Shown here: positions 17,263 through 24,988 of the stretch, piece after piece
Position numbering within the stretch: position 1 is the stretch's first letter
Layout: each line of letters starts with the position of its first letter
NCBI GenBank assembly: GCA_021154985.1
Contig: JAJNQE010000123.1
Span: forward strand, 1-54,717
DNA length: 54,717 nt
Direction: 5' to 3'
Source of the DNA: Hydrogenophaga sp.
GTDB lineage: Bacteria > Pseudomonadota > Gammaproteobacteria > Burkholderiales > Burkholderiaceae_C
The notes under the pieces: generated by a model
Database searches by the model: none
What the model saw: only the letters and a program-made list of their open reading frames with translations
Told to the model about the DNA's origin: nothing
Program-made: the position numbers and the translations under genes

Positions 17263-18981
17263 ATGGCCACGATTTCAAGAAGCGCCTACGCCAACATGTT
17301 CGGCCCCACCGTGGGCGACCGCCTGCGCCTGGCCGACACCGGTCTCATGATCGAGATCGAGAAAGACTTCACCCTGGCCGCGGGCGGCTACGGCGAAGAA
17401 GTCAAGTTCGGCGGCGGCAAGACCATCCGCGACGGCATGGCGCAAAGCCAGCGCACGCGCGCCGAGGGCGCTGTGGACACGGTGATGACCAACGCGGTCA
17501 TCGTCGACCACTGGGGCATCGTCAAGGCCGACATCGGCCTGAAAGACGGGCGCATCGTGGCCATCGGCAAGGCCGGCAACCCCGACACACAACCCGGTGT
17601 GGACATCATCATCGGCCCGAGCACCGAGGTGATCAGTTGCGAAGGCAACATCGTCACCGCCGGCGGCATCGACAGCCACATCCACTTCATCTGCCCGCAG
17701 CAGGTGGACGAAGCGCTCACCTCCGGCATCACCACCATGCTCGGCGGCGGCACGGGCCCGGCCACCGGCACCTTTGCCACCACCTGCACACCCGGCCCCT
17801 GGCACATCGAACGCATGCTGCAGGCCGCCGATGGCCTGCCCATGAACCTGGGCTTTCTGGGCAAGGGCAACGCCAGCCAGCCAGCCCCGCTGCTTGAGCA
17901 GATCAACGCCGGTGTGATCGGCCTTAAGCTGCACGAAGACTGGGGCACCACGCCGAGCGCCATCAGCAACTGCCTCGATGTGGCCGAGGCCACCGACACG
18001 CAGGTGGCGATCCACTCCGACACGCTCAACGAGTCGGGCTTTGTGGAAGACACCATCGCGGCCACCAAGGGCCGAAGCCTCTGCGCCTTTCACACCGAAG
18101 GCGCGGGCGGTGGGCATGCGCCCGACATCCTGCGCGTGGTGGGCGAGGCCAACTTTCTGCCCAGCTCCACCAACCCGACCATGCCCTACACGGTCAACAC
18201 GCTGGACGAACACGTGGACATGCTCATGGTGTGCCACCACCTGGACGCCGGCATTCCCGAAGACCTGGCCTTCGCCGAGAGCCGCATCCGCCGCGAGACC
18301 ATTGCGGCCGAGGACATCCTGCACGACATGGGCGCCATCAGCATGATGAGCAGCGACAGCCAGGCCATGGGCCGCGTGGGCGAGGTCATCATCCGCACCT
18401 GGCAGGCGGCCGACAAGATGAAAAGCCAACGCGGCACACTGCCCGAAGACAGTTCGCGCAACGACAACTTCCGCGTCAAGCGCTACATCGCCAAGTACAC
18501 GATCAACCCGGCCATCGCCCACGGCATCTCGCACATCGTCGGTTCGCTCGAGGTCGGCAAATGGGCCGACCTCGTGGTGTGGAAGCCCGCGTTTTTTGGC
18601 GTGAAGCCCGCGCTCATCCTGAAAGGCGGCAGCATCGCGCTGGCCGCCATGGGCGACCCGAATGCCTCGATTCCCACGCCTCAGCCGGTGCACTACCGGC
18701 CCATGTTCGCCAGCTTCGGTGGCGCCATGGCCAGGAGCAGCCTCACCTTTGTGTCGCAGGCCGCGCTGAGCGCCGGTGTGGGCGAGCGCTACGGCCTGCG
18801 CAAGACGCTGGACGCGGTGCGCGGCATCCGAGGCGTGACCAAGACCCACATGGTGCACAACAGCCTGCTGCCCAAGATGGAAATCGATCCACAAACCTAC
18901 GCGGTGCGCGCCGACGGCGTGTTGCTCACCTGCGAGCCCGCCACCCGCCTGCCCATGGCGCAGCGTTACTTCTTGTTCTGA
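17263..18981 (+). CDS. ureC: Urease subunit alpha (catalytic)
   Basis: A 572-residue catalytic subunit with all key residues seen: metal-binding His pair in GGIDSHIHFICPQQ (near 137), the Lys that becomes carbamylated in GLKLHEDWG (near 222), the nickel-site His in the IHSDTLNE region, the flap Cys/His in MVCHHLDAGIPED (near 322) and the Asp in MSSDSQAMGR (near 363). It hydrolyses urea with a two-nickel centre. The sequence looks fully functional. It is preceded by ureB and followed after 11 bases by ureE. Confidence 0.99.
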   Translation: MATISRSAYANMFGPTVGDRLRLADTGLMIEIEKDFTLAAGGYGEEVKFGGGKTIRDGMAQSQRTRAEGAVDTVMTNAVIVDHWGIVKADIGLKDGRIVAIGKAGNPDTQPGVDIIIGPSTEVISCEGNIVTAGGIDSHIHFICPQQVDEALTSGITTMLGGGTGPATGTFATTCTPGPWHIERMLQAADGLPMNLGFLGKGNASQPAPLLEQINAGVIGLKLHEDWGTTPSAISNCLDVAEATDTQVAIHSDTLNESGFVEDTIAATKGRSLCAFHTEGAGGGHAPDILRVVGEANFLPSSTNPTMPYTVNTLDEHVDMLMVCHHLDAGIPEDLAFAESRIRRETIAAEDILHDMGAISMMSSDSQAMGRVGEVIIRTWQAADKMKSQRGTLPEDSSRNDNFRVKRYIAKYTINPAIAHGISHIVGSLEVGKWADLVVWKPAFFGVKPALILKGGSIALAAMGDPNASIPTPQPVHYRPMFASFGGAMARSSLTFVSQAALSAGVGERYGLRKTLDAVRGIRGVTKTHMVHNSLLPKMEIDPQTYAVRADGVLLTCEPATRLPMAQRYFLF

Positions 18982-18992
18982 ATCGGCCTTTC

Positions 18993-19583
18993 ATGTTGCA
19001 AGTCTCCAAACTCATTCCCCAGGGCCAAGGGCTCGCCAAGCCGCTGGTGCAACGCGCCGCGCAGTTGGTGCTGGACTGGGACATCCGCCAGAAAAGCCGC
19101 TTCGACGCGGTGGCCTCCGACGAGCGCCACGTGGGCGTGTTCCTGCCGCGCGGCGCGGTGGTGCGCGGTGGCGACGTGCTGCTCACGCAAGACGGCTCGC
19201 TCTTGCGGGTGGTGGCCGCGCCCCAGCCGGTGCTGCGCATCACCGCCTGCCCCGACCACCCGGCCCACGAGCAGGCCTTTGACCTCATGCGCGCGGCCTA
19301 CCACCTGGGCAACCGGCATGTGCCCATCGAGCTCAAGCCCGACCACCTGAAGATCGAACCCGATCACGTGCTGGCCGAGATGCTGCGCGCCATGCACCTC
19401 ACGGTGGTGGAGGTGCGCGAACCTTTCGAGCCCGAGGCCGGCGCTTACGGTGACCACAGTGGCCATGGCGCGGGCGGTGGCGACATCCCGGTGCATGGCG
19501 CCAGGGAAAGCCATGGGCACGGCCACCACCCCGGCCACCAACACCACAACCACAACCACAACCACAACCATGACCACGGCTGA
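18993..19583 (+). CDS. ureE: Urease accessory protein UreE, nickel chaperone with His-rich tail
   Basis: A 196-residue protein. The N-terminal part has a UreE-type fold; DHLKIEPDHVLAEMLRAMHL is the family's metal-site region. The last ~45 residues are rich in His, Gly and Asn (HGHGHHPGHQHHNHNHNHNH), able to hold several nickel ions. The tail is encoded partly by four perfect CACAAC hexamers (19545-19568). Its end overlaps the ureF start by 14 bases. Confidence 0.95.
   Translation: MLQVSKLIPQGQGLAKPLVQRAAQLVLDWDIRQKSRFDAVASDERHVGVFLPRGAVVRGGDVLLTQDGSLLRVVAAPQPVLRITACPDHPAHEQAFDLMRAAYHLGNRHVPIELKPDHLKIEPDHVLAEMLRAMHLTVVEVREPFEPEAGAYGDHSGHGAGGGDIPVHGARESHGHGHHPGHQHHNHNHNHNHDHG
19545..19568 (+). 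repeat. CACAAC hexanucleotide repeat (four units) in ureE
   Basis: Four perfect tandem CACAAC units encode His-Asn pairs in the UreE tail. They are followed at once by CATGAC, in which the ATG (19570) is the ureF start. Gain or loss of a unit keeps both frames, so the tail length can vary by slippage without breaking either gene. Confidence 0.8.
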
Positions 19584-20289
19584 CGGGACTGAGGCGCCGC
19601 CCCGCTCGGCCGCCAGCCTGCTGCAGATTCTCTGGCTCGCCTCGCCCGCCTTGCCGGTGGGGGGGTTCTCATATTCCGAAGGGCTGGAAGCGGCGGTGGA
19701 CGCCGGCCTCGTGGTGGATGAAGCCAGCGCAGCCGCCTGGCTCACCGACCAGCTGCACCTAGGTCTCTCGCGCAGCGACCTGGCGGTGGTGGCACAGTCC
19801 ATTCCCGCCTGGCGCGCGAACGATCTGGTGCGCATCAACGCGCTGAACGACTGGGTGTTGCAGACCCGCGAGACGCTCGAATTCCGCCTGCAAAGCGAGC
19901 AGATGGGGCGCTCGCTGCAAGAGTGGGCGCGCCAGCTCGGCGAGCTCGGTACCGGTGTGTTCGAACAACTGCACAGTGCCCGCCTGGACCCACCCACCTA
20001 CCCCGTGGTCTGCGCCTGCGCGGCCGCCAGCACCGGCGCCAGCGTGCACGACAGCCTGGTCGGCTACGCCTTCGGCTGGTGCGAAAACATGGTGCAGGCG
20101 GCCATCAAGTCGGTGCCGCTGGGTCAGAGCGCTGGCCAGCGCATGCTCGCGCGGCTGGCACAGCACATACCCGCGGCGGTGGACCACGCCATCACCCTGC
20201 ACGACCACGACCGGCAAGCCTTCACGCCCCTGCTCGCCATCCACTCCGCCCGCCACGAAACCCAGTACTCACGCCTGTTCCGCTCATGA
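19570..20289 (+). CDS. ureF: Urease accessory protein UreF
   Basis: A 239-residue all-helical protein with the family opening LLQILWLASPALPVGGFSYS and later YAFGWCENMVQAAIKSVPLG. UreF joins UreD and UreG to load nickel and CO2 into apo-urease and controls the UreG GTPase. ATG 19570 is chosen as the closest start before the conserved region; the frame stays open upstream only as a shadow of the His-rich ureE tail. It overlaps ureE by 14 bases and ureG by four (ATGA). Confidence 0.95.
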   Translation: MTTADGTEAPPRSAASLLQILWLASPALPVGGFSYSEGLEAAVDAGLVVDEASAAAWLTDQLHLGLSRSDLAVVAQSIPAWRANDLVRINALNDWVLQTRETLEFRLQSEQMGRSLQEWARQLGELGTGVFEQLHSARLDPPTYPVVCACAAASTGASVHDSLVGYAFGWCENMVQAAIKSVPLGQSAGQRMLARLAQHIPAAVDHAITLHDHDRQAFTPLLAIHSARHETQYSRLFRS

Positions 20290-20966
20290 CGCCCCTGCAC
20301 CACATTCCCCGTCGTACCAAACACCTGCCTCCGCTGCGCGTGGGCATCGGCGGCCCGGTCGGCTCGGGCAAGACCACGCTGCTGGAAATGCTGTGCAAGG
20401 CCATGCGCGAGCGCTACGACCTGATCGCCATCACCAACGACATCTACACCAAGGAAGACCAGCGCATCCTCACCGTGAGCGGCGCGTTGCCAGCCGAACG
20501 CATCATGGGCGTGGAGACCGGTGGCTGCCCGCACACCGCCATTCGGGAAGACGCGTCCATCAACCTCGAAGCCATCGACCGCATGCTCGGTGAGTTTCCC
20601 AACGCCGACGTGGTGTTCATCGAAAGCGGTGGCGACAACCTCGCCGCCACCTTCAGCCCCGAGCTCAGCGACCTCACGATCTACGTGATCGACGTGGCCG
20701 CTGGCGAAAAGATCCCGCGCAAGGGCGGCCCCGGCATCACCAAGAGCGATCTCTTCGTCATCAACAAGACCGACCTGGCGCCGCACGTGGGTGCCGATCT
20801 GGACGTGATGAGAGCAGACACCGCCCGCATGCGCCCCGACAGTGCGCGCCGCCCCTGGGTCATGACCAACCTCAAGACGCTGGCCGGTGTGGAAGACGTG
20901 GTGCGCTTCATCGAGACGCGCGGCATGCTGACCCAGCCCGAGGCCGCGGTGGCCACCGCAGGCTAA
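20286..20966 (+). CDS. ureG: Urease accessory GTPase UreG
   Basis: A 226-residue SIMIBI-class GTPase. P-loop GIGGPVGSGKTTL (residues about 21-33), metal-binding Cys-Pro-His in ETGGCPHTAIREDASINLEA, switch ESGGDNLAATFSPEL and NKTD specificity box are intact. It drives nickel insertion into urease with UreF and UreD. Last gene of the cluster; tRNA-Ser begins 24 bases after the stop. UreD, its usual partner, is absent from the window. Confidence 0.98.
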   Translation: MTPLHHIPRRTKHLPPLRVGIGGPVGSGKTTLLEMLCKAMRERYDLIAITNDIYTKEDQRILTVSGALPAERIMGVETGGCPHTAIREDASINLEAIDRMLGEFPNADVVFIESGGDNLAATFSPELSDLTIYVIDVAAGEKIPRKGGPGITKSDLFVINKTDLAPHVGADLDVMRADTARMRPDSARRPWVMTNLKTLAGVEDVVRFIETRGMLTQPEAAVATAG

Positions 20967-20990
20967 AATCCATGCGTTGCAACCGCATCC

Positions 20991-21078
20991 GGAGACGTGG
21001 GTGAGCGGTTTAAACCAGCAGTCTTGAAAACGGCCGACTCGCAAGGGTCCGTGAGTTCGAATCTCACCGTCTCCGCCA
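20991..21078 (+). tRNA. tRNA-Ser (anticodon TGA), CCA encoded
   Basis: Acceptor arms GGAGACG (20991-20997) and CGTCTCC (21068-21074) pair perfectly, followed by G and CCA. The anticodon loop CTTGAAA gives TGA at 21025-21027, and the long variable arm expected of class II tRNAs is present. The T arm reads GTGAGTTCGAATCTCAC. The anticodon stem GCAGT/ACGGC has one A-G mismatch at its third pair, where A-T would be expected. Confidence 0.95.
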
Positions 21079-21085
21079 ACGAATT

Positions 21086-21117
21086 CAAGGGCCTTGAGCG
21101 ATCAAGGCCCTTTTTCT
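21086..21117 (+). terminator. Intrinsic terminator after tRNA-Ser
   Basis: Perfect arms AAGGGCCTTG and CAAGGCCCTT around a six-base loop, followed by TTTTT then CTTTG. It lies 8 bases past the CCA end and should end the tRNA transcript. Confidence 0.9.
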
Positions 21118-21179
21118 TTGCACCGATGCTGTTGAAGCGGCGAAACACCCGCTTGCAAAACTCCGGCAAGCCCTCTTCA

Positions 21180-21198
21180 AATGCGATTAATTCTCATT
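21180..21198. promoter_or_regulatory. Fur box
   Basis: Read on the minus strand the 19 bases are AATGAGAATTAATCGCATT, which agree at 17 of 19 positions with the classic beta/gammaproteobacterial Fur box AATGAGAATTATTCTCATT. It stands about 110 bases ahead of the gene pair 21310-22028 and predicts iron repression. Confidence 0.75.
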
Positions 21199-21309
21199 TA
21201 ATATGGGCTTGCAAGCCAACGTCGGTCCTTCACCACCCGCAAGTTCTGACCAGCAGCCAGCACCGCTCGCGCCCAGGCGCGACATCCACACCCTTGTCTG
21301 GAGACCGCT

Positions 21310-21648
21310 GTGAACCAAGCCACCGAACCGTTTGAAGACGAAGAACACGTGATGCCCTGCGCCGAGGCCATGCTCGCCGGCACGCTGGCGCTGATGACGG
21401 GCCATGCCCAGAGCGCCTGCGCCAACCAGCGCGACCTCATGGGGCGCAAGATCCGCTCCAACCTGTTTTTTCTGGGCCAGCACCCCGCGCTCTCGCCGAG
21501 CTTTCGCAAGGTGGTGCACAACATGCATCGGCACTGGGACGTGCTGTTGAAAGCCGGTGATGGACCGGCCGATCGACCGGCGCTGGACACCGACGACCTG
21601 CTGCCCGAGCGCCGCCTGTGGCACACCACGGCAGCGCTGGTGCAATGA
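21310..21648 (+). CDS. Small Fur-regulated protein, FagA-like (unknown function)
   Basis: A 112-residue, mostly helical cytoplasmic protein. The segment MPCAEAMLAGTLALMTGHAQ followed by RDLMGRKIRSNLFFLGQHP resembles small proteins found next to iron-regulated genes, of the kind represented by Pseudomonas FagA; that likeness is from memory and unconfirmed. GTG 21310 is used; an ATG at residue 15 is an alternative. It lies behind a strong Fur box and overlaps the next gene by four bases (ATGA), so both are likely induced by iron shortage. Confidence 0.6.
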   Translation: MNQATEPFEDEEHVMPCAEAMLAGTLALMTGHAQSACANQRDLMGRKIRSNLFFLGQHPALSPSFRKVVHNMHRHWDVLLKAGDGPADRPALDTDDLLPERRLWHTTAALVQ

Positions 21649-22028
21649 GCACGAAAGCGGTGAGCGTGGTGCACGAACACGCGGTGCTGTGCCGCCAACT
21701 GGGCGGTGTTCAAGACCGGGTGACTCGACTGCTGCGGGAGAAAGAGGTCGCACTGAACGCCCTGATCCGCGAGGTGGTGCGCTTGCGCGGGCAACTGATG
21801 GTGGCGAGGACTTCCCTTCTGTGGGGCATGACGGTGCCGGTCGCTGGCTTGCCTCTCCAGCCCCGCGCTTCAAGTGAGGCGCGGGCCCAGATCGACCCCA
21901 CACAAGACTTGGAAGCGGCACGAAAGGTCATCTGCCAGACGGGCTGCGCGGGCCACGCCCACCGCTGGTTGACGGACGACGGCCAGTGCAGCTGGCGTGG
22001 GCAGGTTTGTGATGGCGGAGGTGCCTGA
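21645..22028 (+). CDS. Hypothetical protein, second gene of Fur-box pair
   Basis: A 127-residue protein. The first half is a probable coiled-coil helix (RQLGGVQDRVTRLLREKEVA, then LNALIREVVRLRGQLMVAR). The second half has three Cys residues and ends with HRWLTDDGQCSWRGQVCDGG, a possible metal-binding region. I do not recognise a family. The ATGA overlap with the preceding gene indicates coupled translation and shared iron control. Confidence 0.6.
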   Translation: MSTKAVSVVHEHAVLCRQLGGVQDRVTRLLREKEVALNALIREVVRLRGQLMVARTSLLWGMTVPVAGLPLQPRASSEARAQIDPTQDLEAARKVICQTGCAGHAHRWLTDDGQCSWRGQVCDGGGA

Positions 22029-22120
22029 ACAAAGGTGCTGGCGAGGGGCAGAGGTCGGCTTTCTGTGAACGGACACCCAAACGCCATGGTCTGCCACTTG
22101 AGTCATGCAGAGCGCCAAAA

Positions 22121-22150
22121 GCACCAACGGGCCCGAAGGCCCGCTGGTGC
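22121..22150. terminator. Strong hairpin between convergent genes
   Basis: GCACCAACGGGCC and GGCCCGCTGGTGC pair with a single mismatch around a CGAA-type loop. No T tract follows. It lies between the Fur-box pair (ending 22028) and the convergent DUF4148 gene (ending 22263) and may act as a terminator or 3' RNA end for either. Confidence 0.5.
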
Positions 22151-22262
22151 AGTGTGCAGTGTGCGACTCATGGGCATTGCCCCGAAAGGAATTGAGGGTC
22201 GCCAGACGCGGGCAGGACGGGCCATCTCGCAGACGGCCAGCGCCCCGCCGCGTGGCGCATCA

Positions 22263-22718
22263 TCACTGGCGGTTCAGTTGAACCAGCTTCATGCCGTCTG
22301 CGGCGCGCAGACCGGCTTGGCGGATCTGCTCGGCTTGCTCGGGCGTGGCGATCACGGGGTACTTGTTGTCAGCAAACTGCACCAGACCCAGACGCTGTGC
22401 TTCGTTGAGTTCAGCCAGTACTTGAGCGCGGGTCTTGCCGGGGCCGGTGGGCACGTTGAAGGTCACGATGTCCGGGTCGCCCAGCTGGCCCAGACGGCGG
22501 GCTTCGGCGAGCTCGGCCTGCACCTGGGCGCGGGTGACGGTGGAGCCGGACGCCACTTCAAATTTCACGATCGTGCCGTCAGGCAACTGGCCAGCGTCGC
22601 GGGCGGCGATGGCCTGCGCTTGTACCTCGGCACGGGTCAGCGGGGCGTTTTGAGCCATGGCGGTGCCGGCGGTGGCGGCAAACATCAGGGGCAGGAGGAT
22701 GGAGGTCGAGAGTTTCAT
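22263..22718 (-). CDS. DUF4148 domain protein, exported
   Basis: A 151-residue protein with a signal peptide (residues 1-23, ending AMAQ). The rest contains repeated TRAEVQAQ / TRAQVQAELAEARRLGQL / TRAQVLAELNEAQRLG modules, the pattern of DUF4148, a small periplasmic family common in Burkholderiales with no known function. Good ribosome site AAGGA before ATG 22718. It is divergent from the two-component system at 22923 and shares its control region, so it may be a target of that system. Confidence 0.85.
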   Translation of the reverse strand: MKLSTSILLPLMFAATAGTAMAQNAPLTRAEVQAQAIAARDAGQLPDGTIVKFEVASGSTVTRAQVQAELAEARRLGQLGDPDIVTFNVPTGPGKTRAQVLAELNEAQRLGLVQFADNKYPVIATPEQAEQIRQAGLRAADGMKLVQLNRQ

Positions 22719-22820
22719 GATGATTCCTTGTGAGACGTTGGGGAGGAGACTTGTGTGCCGCTTTGTGTTTGGCACAGGACAAACTTTAAGAACCGAGGTT
22801 GTCGTTTCCCGAACGCGAGA

Positions 22821-22836
22821 ATGACAAATTCGTAAT
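22821..22836. promoter_or_regulatory. Candidate response-regulator box (Cus/Cop-type)
   Basis: ATGACAAATTCGTAAT is an imperfect palindrome close to the CusR-type pattern ATGACAA-N2-TTGTCAT, differing at two positions. It lies between the divergent DUF4148 and response-regulator genes, where OmpR-family heavy-metal regulators often bind to control both sides. Match by eye. Confidence 0.45.
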
Positions 22837-22922
22837 GCAGAAAAAAAGCGGTTTCCGGGACAATTCAGGGCATCCCTCCGGGTTTCACTCCCCGGCCCTG
22901 CAACCCCAGACGGACCCCTGCC

Positions 22923-23603
22923 ATGCGCGTGCTGGTCATTGAAGACGAAGCCAAGATCGCCGACTACGTCAAGCGCGGCCTCTCCGAGGCCGGCTACACG
23001 GTGGACGTGGCGCGCGACGGCATTGAGGGCCGCTACCTCGCGCTCGATGGCGACTACCAGCTGGTGGTGCTCGACATCATGCTGCCGGGTATTGATGGCT
23101 TCGGTGTGCTGTCGGCGTTGCGCCAGAAGCGCGGCACGCCGGTGCTCATGCTCACCGCACGCGACCGGGTTGAAGACCGTGTGCAGGGCCTGCAGGCCGG
23201 GGCCGACGACTACCTCGTCAAGCCGTTCGCCTTCTCCGAATTGCTCGCTCGCGTGGGCGCGCTGCTGCGCCGCGCTCCGGCCGTCCCCGAGTCGGCCAAC
23301 TCGCGCATGGCGGTCTGCGATCTGGAGATGGACTTGCTGGGCCGCAAAGCCTGGCGCGCTGGCCAACCGCTATCCCTCACCGCCAAGGAGTTTTCCTTGC
23401 TCGCGCTGCTGGCGCGGCGCAAGGGTCAGGTCCTGTCGCGCACCACCATCGCCGAGCAGGTGTGGGACATGAACTTCGACTCGGACACCAACGTGGTGGA
23501 GGTGGCGGTGCGCCGTCTGCGATCGAAGATGGATGACCCTTTCAAACCGAAGTTGCTGCACAACGTGCGCGGCATGGGCTATGTGCTGGAGGAACGGACG
23601 TGA
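22923..23603 (+). CDS. OmpR-family response regulator (heavy-metal type)
   Basis: A 226-residue regulator. Receiver with LVIEDEAKIADYVKRGLSEA, phospho-Asp in VVLDIMLPGIDGF (near 51), Thr in LTARD and Lys in YLVKPFAF; DNA-binding winged helix with LSLTAKEFSLLALLARRKGQ and NVVEVAVRRLRSKMDDPF at the C-terminus. The spacing and sequence are those of the CusR/CopR/IrlR group. It is coupled to its kinase by a GTGA overlap. The signal is not certain; the cus genes at the far end of the window are 20 kb away. Confidence 0.92.
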   Translation: MRVLVIEDEAKIADYVKRGLSEAGYTVDVARDGIEGRYLALDGDYQLVVLDIMLPGIDGFGVLSALRQKRGTPVLMLTARDRVEDRVQGLQAGADDYLVKPFAFSELLARVGALLRRAPAVPESANSRMAVCDLEMDLLGRKAWRAGQPLSLTAKEFSLLALLARRKGQVLSRTTIAEQVWDMNFDSDTNVVEVAVRRLRSKMDDPFKPKLLHNVRGMGYVLEERT

Positions 23604-24979
23604 ACACCGAAGCACTGAAAACAACGCCGCTGGCTCCCGAATCTGCCGCCGTTGCGCCGTGCGCGTACTCGATCGGGCGGCGCCTGTCCCTGCTGCTGGC
23701 CATCCAGACGGTGATCGGCCTGGGCGTGCTGCTGGCGTTCATCTACGGCGCCACTTCCATGATCTTCACCGCCAAGCACGAGGAAGAGCTGCGCAGCTAC
23801 ACCGCCGTGCTGGTGGACGTGGTGCGCGAAGCCGATGCCAAAGGCGGCGAAGCCGAAGTCAAGGCCAAACTGGCCTGGCTGGCCGAGCGTCGGCCAGGCA
23901 CCTTTGTGCAGATGAAGCACGCCGATGGCAGCGAGCTCTACCGCGACACGACGCCCAGCTTCGACATGGCCACCTCGGTCTCGCGGGCGATGCCGTTCAG
24001 CGTGGACACGGGCAACGGCACCCTGCAAGGCACCCTGACCCTGGACTGCTCGCAGGACGCCAAGACCGCCAGGCGCATGGCCGTGCTGCTGGTGGCCGCC
24101 GTGCTGGCCGGTGCAGCACTGGTGGGCTGGGGCACTTTCTGGCGCGTTCGGTGCAGCCTGCGGCCGCTGATCGACCTCGCAGCGCAGACCAAGGCCATTG
24201 ACGCGCGTCGCCTCGGACAGCGCCTCACGCTGGCCAAGCCGGTGGAAGAATTGCAGCCACTGATCGACCAGTTCAACGGCCTGATGCAGCGCGTGGAGCG
24301 CACCTACGTGCAGCTCGAAGGCTTCAACGCAGATGTGGCCCATGAGCTGCGCACGCCACTCACGAACCTGATTGGCCAGACCGAGGTGGCGCTGAGCCGC
24401 GAGCGCACCGTGGGTGAACTTGAAGACACGCTGCATTCCAACCTGGAAGAACTGCACCGCATGGCGGCCATCGTCAACGACATGTTGTTCCTGGCGCAGG
24501 CCGACCGCGGCGTGAAAGCACGGCGCGGCGCGGCGGTGAGCCTGGCGCAGCTGGTGCAGCAGGTGGTGGAATTCCACGAAGCACCGATGGAAGAGCGCGG
24601 GTTGCGCGTGAACATCGACGGCGACACGACCTTGTCGGTGGACGAGCCACTGGTCAAGCGTGCTCTGTCCAACTTGCTGGGCAACGCCATCCGCTACGCC
24701 GACGAGGGCTCCACGCTGAGCGTGCGCATCGCGCGGGAGGCTGGCGACAGCGTGCGGCTGTGGGTGGAGAACACCGGGCCCACGATCGAGGCCGAGCACC
24801 TGCCGCGCCTTTTCGACCGCTTCTTTCGCGCCGACGTGTCGCGCTGCGAGGTGGAGAAACCTCACCACGGCCTGGGCTTGTCCATCGTGGCGGCCATTGC
24901 GCGCATGCACGACGGTTTTCCGGCGGCCGAGTCGGGTGGTGGCACCACGCGCGTGGGCTTCAGCCTGCACTCCGCCTGA
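23600..24979 (+). CDS. Sensor histidine kinase (heavy-metal type)
   Basis: A 459-residue inner-membrane kinase. Two membrane segments (about 27-55 and 158-180) flank a periplasmic sensor of about 100 residues; then HAMP, HisKA with His in FNADVAHELRTPLTNLIGQT, N box NLLGNAIRYA and G box HHGLGLSIVAAIA. GTG 23600 overlaps the regulator's stop. Near the end the usual HGG of this group reads MHDGFPAAES, a small oddity. The stop is nine bases from the convergent hemW stop. Confidence 0.92.
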   Translation: MNTEALKTTPLAPESAAVAPCAYSIGRRLSLLLAIQTVIGLGVLLAFIYGATSMIFTAKHEEELRSYTAVLVDVVREADAKGGEAEVKAKLAWLAERRPGTFVQMKHADGSELYRDTTPSFDMATSVSRAMPFSVDTGNGTLQGTLTLDCSQDAKTARRMAVLLVAAVLAGAALVGWGTFWRVRCSLRPLIDLAAQTKAIDARRLGQRLTLAKPVEELQPLIDQFNGLMQRVERTYVQLEGFNADVAHELRTPLTNLIGQTEVALSRERTVGELEDTLHSNLEELHRMAAIVNDMLFLAQADRGVKARRGAAVSLAQLVQQVVEFHEAPMEERGLRVNIDGDTTLSVDEPLVKRALSNLLGNAIRYADEGSTLSVRIAREAGDSVRLWVENTGPTIEAEHLPRLFDRFFRADVSRCEVEKPHHGLGLSIVAAIARMHDGFPAAESGGGTTRVGFSLHSA

Positions 24980-24988
24980 ACGAGCGCT

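Noticed and set aside
19545..19568. Short tandem repeats as a CRISPR-like array
   Set aside because: Units are six bases, contiguous and inside a coding region; no spacers. No CRISPR array was seen anywhere in the window.
22923..24979. Calling the two-component genes cusRS
   Set aside because: Family level fits, but the cus pump lies more than 20 kb away on the accessory element, and the adjacent divergent gene is a DUF4148 protein; the inducing metal is not shown.
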